Both the position numbers and the translations under genes were made by a program. From positions 1 through 20,847 of the forward strand of contig JAIXMQ010000164.1 of assembly GCA_025716855.1 (NCBI GenBank): DNA of 20,847 bases, in the 5' to 3' direction. The notes under the pieces were generated by a model. The model worked only from the letters and a program-made list of their open reading frames with translations, was not told the origin of the DNA and searched no databases. This document shows positions 1-9,135 of this stretch, piece after piece. This stretch comes from Pilaira anomala. Taxonomy: Eukaryota; Mucoromycota; Mucoromycetes; Mucorales; Mucoraceae. Numbering within the stretch: the stretch's first letter is position 1; every line of letters begins with the position of its first letter.

Positions 1-2
1 AG

Positions 3-59
3 TGCCAAAAGACCGGTTGCACTTATTGCACTCGTGGCTGGATGAATCTTGATGAGTAA
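3..59 (+). CDS. Possible C-terminal end of a truncated CDS at the left edge
   Basis: One plus-strand frame is open from the window edge to a TAA at 57-59 and reads CQKTGCTYCTRGWMNLDE. The three cysteines (C-x4-C-x2-C) resemble the end of a small zinc-binding tail, such as those closing some DDE transposases. The piece is only 18 codons, and the other two frames are also open for part of the length, so coding is not proven. The rest of the gene would lie left of the window. The family assignment is a guess. Confidence 0.22.
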   Translation, partial: CQKTGCTYCTRGWMNLDE

Positions 60-202
60 GTTTCATACGCTTAAGTTCGGAGTTCATGGTGTAAGATGAG
101 AGAAAAAAATGGATTTAAAAAAGGTAAGTTTATTTCTTTAACAAAAGGATAAAAAAAGACTGGGATACAATAAGAGGTCGCTTTATTTATAATGTCAAAA
201 TA

Positions 203-297
203 TTAATAAAAAAAAACTGCTATAATTTTTTATTAAATAAAAAAAATGGCTATGTTTTTTTAATAAATAAAAAAAAAATGGCTATGGTTTTTTTAAT
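203..297. repeat. A/T-rich tandem repeat, three diverged units
   Basis: Three consecutive units of about 30-33 bp share the layout TTAATAAA-polyA-TGGCTATG-polyT. The first unit is more diverged (ACTGCTATAA instead of ATGGCTATG). The array abuts the outer edge of the element 1 LTR at position 300. No function is visible. Confidence 0.6.
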
Positions 298-299
298 AG

Positions 300-834
300 T
301 GATACAGCTAGGATAAACTTAGTGTATGGTTGGGAAAGAAATTATTAAAAGTAAAAATAAGGATACAATTAATAAAAAGGTTCGAGAAAAATGTGAGCAC
401 CAGACTGTATAGTTGTCAACTTGAAAAGACTTAAGTATGTTTTATTTATGAAAGATGATATTTTACGAGTAGTCTTCAAGAAAGTAGTATCGTCAAAGTT
501 ATTATTAAACAAAGGGATAACTATCAATATGAATGAGAGTGGGAAATATAATAAACTTCACAAAGAAATAAAAAGAATAAAAGCTATGACCTTTGGTAGT
601 AGTATCAATAATGAATCCTTAGAGAGATAACTTTAGCGATGTAATTGTATACAAAGGAAAATTAAACAATGAAGGTATTTGAATAGGATAACAATAAAAC
701 CAAAGAGTGAATACTAGTAAACTTATTTTAAGTAAAACCTGATTGAAGATTTATTTATGATGTTTTTAAAAGGGGTATTTATATGTTTTTTGAAAGTTGG
801 TGTTACCCTCAATAGAAATTAAAGAGGCGTAACA
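300..834 (-). repeat. 3' LTR of element 1 (535 bp)
   Basis: It is nearly identical to 9136-9658. It has a 13-bp insertion (around 379-391) relative to the other LTR, lacks one base near 736, and differs by three substitutions. In the sense (minus) direction it begins TGTTACGCCTC and ends AGCTGTATCA. A TATA-like ATATAAATAC lies about 50 bp from the start, which would be the Pol II promoter of the U3 region. The first 34 bases of the sense strand form a near-perfect hairpin (801-834). Confidence 0.92.
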
Positions 835-848
835 TATCCGCCCTCTTA
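835..848 (-). other. Polypurine tract of element 1
   Basis: On the minus strand the sequence AAGAGGGCGGATA directly precedes the TG of the 3' LTR. A short G/A run at this site is the expected plus-strand primer of LTR retrotransposons. It is preceded by a long pyrimidine block, so the purine run stands out. Confidence 0.6.
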
Positions 849-884
849 AAGGAAGGTAAACCTTACCGGTAAAAGAGAAAGGAA

Positions 885-1117
885 ACAACTGAAAGGAAAA
901 AAAGAAAATGAAAGAAAATAAAAAGATAAAGAAAAAAAGAAAAGTAAGAAAAATAAGAAATATAAAAAAATAAAAGGAAAGTAAAATAAAAAAGGAGTAA
1001 AGGTAAAAAGAAGAGTAGATAAAAAAAAATAAAAATAAAAGAAAAAAATAAAGTAACCTCAGAAAGAGAAAGAGGAAAAAGAAAAGGGAATAAGTTTCAC
1101 TTTGGTAGAAAAAAAAA
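885..1117. repeat. Long purine (plus) / pyrimidine (minus) low-complexity tract
   Basis: About 230 bases are almost pure A/G on the plus strand (GAAAGG, AAAGAAAA and AAAAAGG blocks), hence T/C in element sense. The tract occupies the 3' untranslated part of element 1, between the last ORF and the polypurine tract. Long open frames across it are compositional and not genes. Confidence 0.7.
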
Positions 1118-1169
1118 GAGTTTACCGACATCCATATTTATTGGTCAAATTGGTGAAAAACAAGAATTA
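1118..1169 (-). repeat. Post-stop motif, copy 2 (after the integrase-unit stop)
   Basis: Bases 1118-1146 match 4525-4554 with one substitution and one indel (minus-strand core GACCAATAA, then ATATGGATGTCG, then TAAACTC). In both places exactly 20 nt separate the motif from the preceding TAA stop codon (1167-1169 here, 4575-4577 there). The same sequence at the same distance after two different stop codons suggests a functional 3' signal or a duplicated gene end. Confidence 0.75.
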
Positions 1170-1846
1170 TTGAGAGAGTACTGGCCAAGGGTCTAACATG
1201 GTAACAGTATCAGTAAATTTTCTTGAGTGAGTAATGTAAATAGGTAAAAGAGATTTGAAGTAGATAGATCTTGAGCGATAATATTGTTTTGATGAGTATA
1301 AGTTAGGTAATTGATTATGAGCCATTTCAATACATAAAAGAGATATTTGTTGATATACGTCATGTAATTGAGAATTATATAGAGCTTGGGCTTGTAAATT
1401 TGATTGGATTTCAGAGATTTTCGACACTAGTTTGGTATTGTTGTCTTCGACCGGTCTTGTCAAGAAAGAATAATTGTTTACCAACACTTCCAGATCGAGT
1501 TCTTGGGGTTCGAGAGGAGACATAGGAAGCATCGTCAGTGGATTTTCCTTGTTCAAGATTTCGTCCAGGAGATCTTCCGTTACTACTTGATCGATTTTTT
1601 TTTGTTATTATTATATTTTGAGCCATTTTTTCTTTTCCTTTCTTGGACAGGAGGGGAGTCTTGTTGATTTTGGCCATGGTCTTGAATAATATCGTTTGTC
1701 ACAGGAGTAAAAGAGCGTGAGGTCAATTTATGAATCTCTACATATGGCAATTTATAGATTTTTAATTTATTTCCATGAAACAATTTTTCGATACCAGTTT
1801 CAAGATCCTTGATTTTATAAGTTCCTTTATGAGCGGCTTGTGATAT
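1167..1846 (-). pseudogene. Integrase C-terminal part and extension of element 1, distal to the nested insertion
   Basis: The minus-strand reading begins with GTYKIKDLETG and HGNKLKIYK. This matches the end of the Ty3/gypsy integrase C-terminal SH3-like domain, where the typical form is GxYxIxD...HxxxLKxY. It joins in frame to the piece at 3047 if the 1199-bp insertion and one TA are removed. After a frameshift in the A-rich stretch near 1600, the frame continues for about 130 residues as an acidic, Leu/Gln-rich extension (start at NKENPLTMLPMSP) ending at the TAA at 1167-1169. The extension has no chromodomain signature that I can recognise. Two overlapping frames are open here because of the frameshift. 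Confidence 0.72.
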
Positions 1847-1847
1847 A

Positions 1848-1886
1848 CACAACCAGAGGAAAAATTAGAGTTTTTCTTGATTTTTG
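1848..1886 (+). repeat. Left terminal inverted repeat of the DNA element
   Basis: It pairs with the reverse complement of the right end at 3008-3046. The first 16 bases are identical, followed by partial matches including a shared TTTTT block. Confidence 0.8.
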
Positions 1887-1995
1887 AGCCGAAAAGTAAA
1901 TTCCCCGAGTAATTTTTTTTTTTTTTACAAAAATTAAGTCTTTTTATTGGAAGAAAAAAAATACGTCAGATATTTCAAAATAAACAACTGTTAAT

Positions 1996-2112
1996 GGGAA
2001 TACAAAAACCTTTATTGAGCTGCTCAAGGGAATACAAAACCTTTATTAAGCTGCTCAAGGGAAGACAAAACCTTTATCGTGCAGCTTAATGGAAAACAAA
2101 GCTGCAATGAGG
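1996..2112. repeat. 31-32-bp tandem array inside the DNA element
   Basis: Units start at 1996, 2028, 2059 and 2090, each beginning (G/T)GGAA and containing ACAAAACCTTTAT and GCTGCTCAA or a variant. The fourth unit is partial. Subterminal repeats of this kind are common in non-autonomous DNA elements and can be transposase-binding sites. That role is inference. Confidence 0.75.
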
Positions 2113-2278
2113 TTGCGCAAATGGACAAAAGTGTATTTTTTGGGCTTTTTATTGAGTACGACGATAAAATGGCAAATTTTATTGGACAAAAAGAAAGAGA
2201 GAGAGAAAAAATTTGATTTTTGAAAAAAAAAAGACTTAGAAAAAAAAAACTTATTCTTCATTTTGATTCCTGAACATC

Positions 2279-2310
2279 ATGTTATAGAGACGACGTGTTA
2301 TAGAGACAAC
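2279..2310. repeat. 16-bp direct duplication in the DNA element
   Basis: Two adjacent copies of RTGTTATAGAGACRAC (2279-2294 and 2295-2310) lie 37 bp upstream of the internal TATA box, the usual place for an upstream activating site. No factor is assigned. Confidence 0.6.
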
Positions 2311-2346
2311 CGAAGAGTAAAAAACCTGCTTACGTTGATGAAAAGA

Positions 2347-2356
2347 TATATAAAAG
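2347..2356 (+). promoter_or_regulatory. TATA box inside the DNA element
   Basis: TATATAAAAG is a strong Pol II TATA match. It is followed at a plausible leader distance by a donor GTAAGT at 2591, so transcription would run rightward through the element, antisense to element 1. Confidence 0.5.
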
Positions 2357-2590
2357 CGTTAACTCGCGTAGAGCAATACACGTCTAACTATTTAGTTTTA
2401 TAGCTCTTTTAAACGCTGCTCTAGTCTCAAAAGGTAACCTTTACGTAAAAACTCATTTTTGAAGACAAAATTATAAACATCTTTCTATGCTTTCGCTCTA
2501 GACTTTGCTTTTTTGTAAACTGTAAGTAGTTTGATTTGATTTATTCTTTAATAACAGAAATTCAACGCGTCTTTCATTAATAGTAAGAAG

Positions 2591-2730
2591 GTAAGTAATC
2601 TTGATTATTTTAAATACTTTACGAATAATATTTTTATATAGCACTTAATTCTTTGTCAAAAAATGAATAAAATGTGAGTAATTTCTTTGAATTCATTAGC
2701 TGAATGAAGTACTAATTTTTTTTTTCATAG
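2591..2730 (+). other. Predicted 140-nt spliceosomal intron in the DNA element
   Basis: The donor is AAG/GTAAGT at 2591. A branch-like TACTAAT follows at about 2710, then a T-run and acceptor CATAG ending at 2730. All three signals are near consensus for fungi. The predicted first exon (about 2380-2590) has only one ATG, which opens a four-codon frame. The region from 2731 to the element end has no ATG, so the transcript would be a non-coding leader. Confidence 0.5.
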
Positions 2731-3007
2731 CTTTACTTGCTATTCTATCTGCCAAATCCTTGTGCTTTCTGATCTTAGCCTGAAAGACTTAGAGTTTTTT
2801 TTTTTTTTTGTGATCTGTCTTTGCTGACGTAGCAACTTGCCGTTTTTTTGCTTACGTAGCCATTTCTTCTGAAAAATAAACTACGTTTTCTGAATATTTT
2901 CTATTTATTTTCTATTTATTTATTTACGAAGGAAGGTAAACAAACAAATTTTTGAATCCCAATAAGGCGATTTTATCCCTGGGTAACATAGATTACTCTT
3001 TTGGAAA

Positions 3008-3046
3008 AAAAAGTAAACAAAAACGCAGACTTTTCCTCTGGTTGTG
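3008..3046 (-). repeat. Right terminal inverted repeat of the DNA element
   Basis: It ends TTTTCCTCTGGTTGTG, the exact complement of the left terminus, and is followed by the TA target dinucleotide at 3047-3048. Confidence 0.8.
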
Positions 3047-4265
3047 TAGTATAGATCCCTTCGTACTGATCTTCTAATTTTCCAGACCAAGAATTTTGCA
3101 AATAGGATTTATAGACTTCAACCAAATCACCGATTTCAAATTGGGGCTTCAGGAGTTTACCTTTAGACAAGATCTTGCGATCAATCGTCTTCTTTTGCGT
3201 TACTTGAGACTGTTGAATAGCTTCCATGGCTTCATTTCTAATGGTTTGCAGCTGAGTAATTTGATGATTTATTAAAAATTTCAACTTTTCATCTTCAATT
3301 GATTGTTCATCCGGGATATCAAGCGGGTTATCATCTATATCTTCAAGATTTAGTTCTTCCATGGTCTTCTGTAAATATCTATTAAAAGGTGAGTACGCTT
3401 CTCTACCATAGGTAAGAAAAAACGGGGTGTGCTTAGTGGTTTGCTATTTCATTGTTCGGTATGCAAATAAAACTGCAGGTAAGTATATATGCCAATTTTT
3501 TTTTCTACATCCGGTCTCTTTCGAAGAACTTGTCCTAACGTACGATTAAAACGTTCAATGAATCCATTGGTTTCCGGGTGATAGGGACTTGACGTTTTAT
3601 GAATAATTCCAAATCGCGAACAAACTGAGTCGATTAGCGCACTGACAAAAGGTTTGCCGTTGTCTGAGATAATAACACGAGGACATCCATGCACAGTAAG
3701 AATCCGATTATAAATAAATACTGCTATTTCACTAGAATTTTGCACTCGTAATGGTTCAGCCTCAACCCACTTGGTTAAATAACATATCGCCGCCACAATG
3801 TAACGATGACCACCTCTGGATGTAGAAACGTGTTTGATATCTATACCCATTTTACTAAAGGGATCGGATAATACTGGAATTGGGTTTATGCGTTTTTGTA
3901 TAGTTGGTTTTCCTTCTTTTTGACAGTAAGGACACTTTGAAATATAATCACGGACTTGGACACCCATTTTAGGCCAATAATATTTTGATGAAATCTTAGT
4001 AACAGTTGTTTTATAGGCAAAATGATCACCTAAGGGATGTGTATGATTTGCCCAAATAGCGCCTTCTTGATTTTCTTTAGTAAATAGGACCAATCTAGGT
4101 CGATTTAAATTGGAATTTGATCCTTGGCGATGTAATAAGTTGTTGATGACAATATAATTTTTGCTTTGAGTTTTAATAAATTTGAGAGATTCCTTAGATA
4201 TATCTTTGGGATACATATTCCAGGGTATTTAAGTAATGTTGTAAGTCTTGTAGTTTGTAATTCAT
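3047..4265 (-). pseudogene. Integrase of element 1 (zinc-binding, catalytic core, part of C-terminal domain)
   Basis: The best start is the ATG at 4263-4265 (MNYKLQDLQHYLNTLE). A frameshift near 4205 moves into the long frame ending at 3449. Numbering from the methionine at 4216, that frame has an HHCC-like region (H60, H65, C95, C98), WPKM, and the catalytic triad D126 (MGIDIKH), D185 (IISDNGKPF) and E221 (NGFIERFNR). A shift at the T9 run near 3497-3505 leads to the frame AVLFAYRTMK, then an in-frame TAG, then KHTPFFLTYGREAYSP, the usual end of the core. The SH3-like domain begins at about 3180 (FEIGDLVEVYKSYLQ, WSGKLEDQYEG) and is cut by the DNA element at 3046. The enzyme would insert the element cDNA, but this copy cannot encode it. 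Confidence 0.88.
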
Positions 4266-4574
4266 TGTTTTTAGGTTAAGGTTGTTGAGTTTTTGGTTTG
4301 GTTGTATTTTTGATATATAAATTTTAAATTGTTTTTGATGTATGAAAGTTTTCTATTGTTTTTGATGTTTGTAAATTTTGTAGTTGTTTATTGATTTTGT
4401 TTTAATTAATTTGAAGGTGGTGTTGTACAGAATGTAAGAGAAGGAAAAAAAAAAGGACAATTGTACTAGTTACACAGGAATAGAATCATAGAGAAGCATT
4501 ATTTACACCTATTTTAAGAACAACGAGTTTAACGACATCCATATCTTATTGGTCGGGTCGTGAAGTACACAAGT
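4266..4574 (-). other. Spacer between the RNase H stop and the integrase start
   Basis: This is 309 nt with no usable frame in element sense. It opens with the post-stop motif (4525-4554), passes a T-run and CCTTCTCTTAC block, and then becomes CAA/AAA-rich with a TATATATC-like stretch near 4310-4320, before the ATG at 4265. The A/C-rich part looks like a 5' leader. In most Ty3/gypsy elements RNase H and integrase are one polyprotein with no such gap, so the integrase may have its own transcript or initiation site here. Confidence 0.55.
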
Positions 4575-4577
4575 TTA
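4525..4577 (-). repeat. Post-stop motif, copy 1 (after the RT-RNase H stop)
   Basis: This is the partner of the copy at 1118-1169: 30 bases with one substitution and one indel, and the same 20-nt distance to the preceding TAA (4575-4577). Confidence 0.75.
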
Positions 4578-5915
4578 GTAACCGAGACGCGATAAGAAAT
4601 CAGCAGACTCATTGACACGACCAGGACGATACTTGACGGTATATTGATACTCGCTCAGAAAATTGATCCACCTTGCAATGATACCAGTCGGATTCTTAGT
4701 ATTTAATAGACCTTTAATTGCTGAATGATCGGTAATGATAGTAAAATGACGACCCAAAAGATATGGACGACACATTTTAATCCCAAAGATACACGCCAAA
4801 CATTCGAGTTTGAAATTCCGTAATTGGCTTCTTCCTTATTGACAGCACGACTAAGATATTGAATGGGGTGTTCTTTACCATCATCATCAAGTTGTGTTAA
4901 AATACATGAGATACCTTTGATACTAGCATCTGTAACAAGAATAAACTCTTTACTGAAATCAGGGCCAGCAATTACAGGAGCAGAGGTTAAAGCCTTCTTA
5001 AGAGTTTCAAACGCCTTTGTAGTCTCCGCTGACCATGGTTTCTTATTGTCTTTTTTTGTTTGTTCATGCAGGGGACGAGCTATAGCCGCAAAATTCGGTA
5101 CAAAACGACGATAGTAAGAGCATATACCAATAAAACTACGTATATCAGTAATGGTTTTTGGTAACGGTAATTTGGCAATTTTTTCTAATTTGGCAGGGTC
5201 AGTCTTCAATCCTTCCGAAGTTACGATATATCCGAGAAATTTAAGTGACACCATAAAAAACTTGCATTTTGAGGGATTAAAGGTCAGTTTAGCTGTTCTA
5301 CAACATTCGAATACTTGCTGTATGTGATTCATATGTTCATCATGATTAGCACTGTAAATGTTCAAATCATCAATATAGCACACCAAAAATTTATTGATTA
5401 ACGGCCTGAACGCAATGTCTACCAATCTTTGGAAAGACGAAGGACTGTTACATAATCCCATAGGTAATGTGACATATTCATAGCTTCCAAACTTTGTAGC
5501 AAATGCAGTCTTTTCAATACTCTCCTCCTCCATTGGAATTTGGTGAAATCCCGAGGTCATGTCTAAGGCACTAAAGATCTTTGATTTACCGAGTTGATCC
5601 AGCAAATCATCAACTCTTGGTAGACTGTAAGCATCCAGCTTACTGATGGCGTTCAATTTTCGGTAATCCACTACTAAACGATATTCTTGTGGTAAGGGAT
5701 CTTCACCCGCTGGAGTTGGTTTCATAGCTTTTTTTACAAGCATTACTGGCGCAGCCCAAGGACTATAGGAGGGACGAATAATACCAAGGTCACAAAAACG
5801 TTTAAGTTCTTTTTCCAAATATTCACTTTCAATTGGACTGAGTCGATAGGGTCGATGACGGATAGGCATAACATTTTCAGTAATAATTTTATGTTTGATT
5901 AAAGTGGTTCTGCCA
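4575..5915 (-). pseudogene. Reverse transcriptase and RNase H of element 1
   Basis: The main frame (5869-4703) reads as a complete gypsy-type RT. Counting from the methionine at 5869 it has LVVDYRKLN (66-73), the first catalytic Asp in ALDMTSGFHQIP (D103), LPMGLCNSPSSFQ, and YIDD (165-168), followed by the thumb and KLTFNPSKCKFF. RNase H begins at VTDASIKG (D314). A frameshift near 4812 moves into the frame ending at 4575, which holds ECLACIFGIK, TDHSAIKGLL and the terminal NESADFLSRLGY. A second shift near 5915 separates it from the upstream piece (GRTTLIKHKI is in the RT frame). It would copy the element RNA inside particles. The broken frames mean it needs enzyme supplied in trans. Confidence 0.9.
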
Positions 5916-6607
5916 TAGTATTTTTATCCCAATCAAATATATCTTGATATTGGTGTACGAGAGAATAAAAACGATCCTTTAATTCTTTAGATACTTCTCC
6001 AATTTCAATTTTTGATATAACTTGATCCAGAGAAATAGTAGATCCATTTAACATTTTAAAATCTCGTTTGTTGGTGATGTGATATTGTTTAGTTTCCAAC
6101 ATATTAAGGACATCATAGCCCACCGCAGAGTTCTTAGTAGAGTCAAACCAAGTAATAGAGCCAAGGATTGAATGTTCATCGACAACTTGTTGTGTTCAGA
6201 ATTATTACTTATACTAATCTGAAACTGATAATCAAGAGATATAAATTTAACATCATACTCTTCTGTATAACGACTTAAGCTTCTTTCATTTTGAGAATGA
6301 TGTAATTGGAAATCGTAAATCAGATTAGGAGTTGTTTCCATAGGCTTATCCAAAAAAAAAGTTCTTTGAGTTTTAGCCGGCAGGATACACTTGCTATCTG
6401 AAGTGGATATGTAAATTCATCATTACCAACCGTCAAAAGTAACGTATTAACTGTAATATCATCTTCTAACATATATAATTCAGCATTATCACTTTCCTCA
6501 GAATCACTAGTGATGGATTCTTCAGAACTACTATCAGATTCATCGGTACTGATTTGATCACTCTCTTCAGAACTTGATTGTTCCCGAAAGAAGCCCCGTA
6601 TTACCAT
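5899..6607 (-). pseudogene. Protease-RT linker region of element 1 polyprotein
   Basis: Three overlapping minus-strand frames (6607-6320, 6353-6048, 6123-5899) can be read as one continuous segment broken by shifts near 6580, at the homopolymer near 6352-6361, and near 6185. The N-terminal part is a Ser/Glu/Asp-rich acidic stretch (SSEESDQISTDESDSSSEES). The C-terminal part ends QYQDIFDWDKNT, a typical lead-in to the gypsy RT. The middle is not recognised as a domain. Confidence 0.7.
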
Positions 6608-7414
6608 TTAACGGAGTCGTAATGTCATTTTTCGTAATATATTCTATAGGGACTGTGGCGGATCTTTGCTTATAACGAATCTTCATAATCTTCTTAGGAA
6701 AGTTAATCACCGCATTTGCTCTATGCAACCAATTTGTTCCAATTAATAACGGAATTGGCATTACAGCTAATACTTCAACGGTACATGGGATGACAATTCC
6801 CGCAGCCTTGATTGGGACTTCATAAATAACACCCATTGACGCATGTTTAGTGCCATTACCTAAGGTAAACACGCTATTGGAAGGTCCATCGATTTGAAAA
6901 CCTAAAGAATCCACCAACGCTTTAGACATGCACGTCTTGGATGCACCACAATCAACTAACGTTTTAATTTCAATGTTGCTGATAATAAATCTTGAATATA
7001 CTGCCGTAGATTCAATATCATCTTTAGTGCTTTCATTGTAATTTAATTCTTGAATAGCTGCCTGAGAAGGATCCAAGGAAGTAGCAGCTATTCGACATGC
7101 ACTCATTAACTGTTTCTTCAGGGTTGGATTAATTGCAATTAATTCTTTCACCTTGATATTAGCATTTTGTTCTAACACATCGGTAGCAATATCATACGAA
7201 ATCTTTGGTTTTACTCTTCTTCGTCTCTTTTTCTTTTCACCCGGTACGAAAGCTTGAGTTAAGGTAGGTGCCATAGGAATACTAGTACCCTTCATCTCAA
7301 CATCATTATTGTTTTGCGAATGATATATGTAACTACTTGATGGTGCAAAAGAGACATTCTTTTCGGCTTCAATTTCTGGATCCATAGGAGCAAAAGTATT
7401 TGAAACCTTGCTTT
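6567..7414 (-). pseudogene. Aspartic protease region of element 1
   Basis: The frame 7385-6567 (272 codons) has a basic KKKRRRRVKPK stretch near residue 52, then a retropepsin-like fold: IEIKTLVDCGASKTCM (flap-side catalytic loop), LGFQIDGPSNSVFTLGNG, and the closing hydrophobic PIPLLIGTNWL. The catalytic loop reads D-C-G-A where D-S/T-G-A is usual. The frame is open upstream of the methionine at 7385 into the gag-side sequence, so this was a Gag-Pro-Pol polyprotein and not a separate gene. It ends by frameshift near 6580. It would cleave the polyprotein during particle maturation. Confidence 0.82.
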
Positions 7415-9028
7415 TTAGCTGTTTTGTAGTTGTAGCATTCTTCTTTTTTTGAATAACATTACTTTTGTGTTTTGATTTTGTGTCAGGCTGAGAATCTTTG
7501 CTTCTAACCGCGGCATAAAGTTCTTCTTCATTATCCTTATTATTATGATATTGTTGTTGATTATTGTAACCATAAGAATGCTGATATTGAGATTGTTGTC
7601 ATTATCATAAGAGTGTTGATATTGTTGTTGTTGAAAATCACTATCAATCATTAAATTTAAGGATTGCTTTTCATGGATGGATTTATTAGAGTTGGGATTA
7701 TTCGATTGACCATCATTGACAATCGACCCAACTAGTTTTTTGACTGTTGTTGCTCTTGTGATTTTGGCTATCATTTCGAGCGTCGTTAGAATATTGCGGT
7801 TTATTTCTATTGTCATATCCTTGTTGATTTTCATTACGATTATTATTATTGCGGTAATTATTGTCATTACGATAATTATCATTGCGTCGATATCCATCAT
7901 TTTGATTATTATTGTTGCGATAATTGTTATCACCATTTCGATAATTATCATTCTTGCGATAATTCTCACTATCATTCTTACGATAATTTCATTATTATTG
8001 TTTCGATAATTTTCATTATTATTTCCACGATAATTATCATTATTATTGTAACGACCTCGACGTTCCCCGTTATAATTATTATTATTGCTATTATTGTTGT
8101 ACCCATTATTTTTGTTAGAAGCAGCAAGATGACGTTTGATGCTTTCATCAATCATGGCTTGAAGTTTCTCCTCTTCATTAATATTGACGACTTGAGCGTT
8201 AGCCTCCATATGATTTAATTGTAATTCTTTCAATTGATTAGTCAAAAAACTAATTGAAGGAGATTCAACCTTGGGAACATTAACAGGTGCTGTTGGTACT
8301 GGAGTAGGTAAAAATGGCACTGCCGTAGGAATATGCGACTGCAAAATAGGACCGTTACTCGATACTATAGGCACAGGAACAGAAATAGGACCAGGAATAG
8401 ATGTATGCACTTCAGCTGAACCTCTTGCAATAAAAGGATTATCAACAATATTGATCACCTTTTGATGATATGCGTTCCAATATCCATCAGCCACTTTTAA
8501 GCATTCATGAAAAGATTCGGCACCCATTAGACGACATTGTACAATAATTTCTGTATGAAGACCAGTTTGAAATCTCATTTCAATTAATTCTTCAGCTTTA
8601 ATATCAGCCAATTTTGCAGCTTCTTTCAAACGTCCAAGATAGACACGAGGAGGTTCATTATGTCCTTGACACATCGCATTAAATGCTAATTGATACCGAC
8701 GAATAAGTTGCGGAGTAATATATTCATTACGCATTAAATCAGAAATAGCTTTGTAAGTATTTTTTTCAGCGATGGTTGTAGTTGTAGTAATCAGATCATC
8801 AAAAAAAGCTCTTGCGCTATGTTGCAATTGAGTTTGTAAAATAAGCAATTTACGTTTATCATTGTTTATATCAGATAATGCAAAGTAGGATTCTAATCGT
8901 TTTTCAAAATGGCGATAATCCTCTCCTTCATCACCTCCAAATTCAATAAGGCGATTACGAGGATTCGTGACATAATTAGATGCATGGTGTGAGTGAGCCA
9001 ACACAGTGTTATTAGGAACAGATGTCAT
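7415..9028 (-). pseudogene. Gag of element 1 (frameshifted Asn-rich C-terminus)
   Basis: The start is the ATG at 9026-9028, 107 nt after the 5' LTR. Residues of about 30-190 form the retrotransposon Gag capsid-like domain (HFEKRLESYFALSDI, HSARAFFDDL, RYQLAFNAM, YLGRLKEAAKLADI, RFQTGLHTEI). A Pro/Val-rich linker and a short KELQLNHMEANAQ helix follow. From about residue 300 the protein becomes repeats of N, Y, R, G and D. Near 8000 the frame shifts so that the AAT-rich repeats read as Ile/Met, it returns near 7737, and it shifts again near 7590. The alternative frame continues through KSKVSNTFAPMDPE into the protease segment. No CCHC knuckle is present; the N/R-rich repeats may take the RNA-binding role. 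Confidence 0.88.
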
Positions 9029-9114
9029 TTTTAGAAGACAGATTTTTTTTTTAAAAGTAAGATTTAAAGATAGTGTGAATAGAAGTTTTTAGAAGAAAAA
9101 AATAAAAAAGGGAC

Positions 9115-9132
9115 CCTGTTTAGTGAGCGCCA
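9115..9132 (-). other. Primer-binding site candidate of element 1
   Basis: Three T residues after the minus-strand end of the 5' LTR comes TGGCGCTCACTAAACAGG. The TGG is expected to pair with the CCA end of a tRNA. I cannot assign the tRNA; the tRNA-Ser in this window matches only the first five bases. Self-priming is an alternative. Confidence 0.5.
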
Positions 9133-9135
9133 AAA

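Larger units (their letters stand above)
1848..3046. mobile_element. Non-autonomous Tc1/mariner-type DNA element (1199 bp) inside integrase
   Basis: The ends are inverted repeats: CACAACCAGAGGAAAA at 1848 and its exact reverse complement ending at 3046 (16 bp perfect, then imperfect to about 39 bp). TA dinucleotides flank it at 1846-1847 and 3047-3048. Removing the insert plus one TA restores an open integrase frame (minus strand: EGIYT, then ISQAAHKG). TA duplication plus short inverted repeats is the mark of Tc1/mariner-type elements. No transposase is encoded; the only open stretch (2055-2261, minus) is Phe/Ser/Lys low complexity. Internal features are a tandem array, a TATA box and a spliceosomal intron. 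Confidence 0.85.

Noticed and set aside
421..630. 69-codon plus-strand frame present in both LTRs (also 9244-9453)
   Set aside because: It starts at TTG, lies antisense in the LTR, and is preserved only because the two LTRs are copies of each other. No domain or composition supports coding.
766..1131. Phe-rich minus-strand frame of 121 codons
   Set aside because: It is a translation of the pyrimidine tract, purely compositional.
4863..5114. Plus-strand frame of 83 codons, and similar frames at 8271-8465, 15072-15257, 17056-17280, 17428-17676 and 17825-18028
   Set aside because: These are antisense shadows of the RT, gag and pol coding regions.
7716..8009. Ile-rich plus-strand frame resembling a membrane protein
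   Set aside because: It is the reverse complement of Asn-rich gag repeats. The hydrophobic look is an artefact of AAT/ATT repeats.
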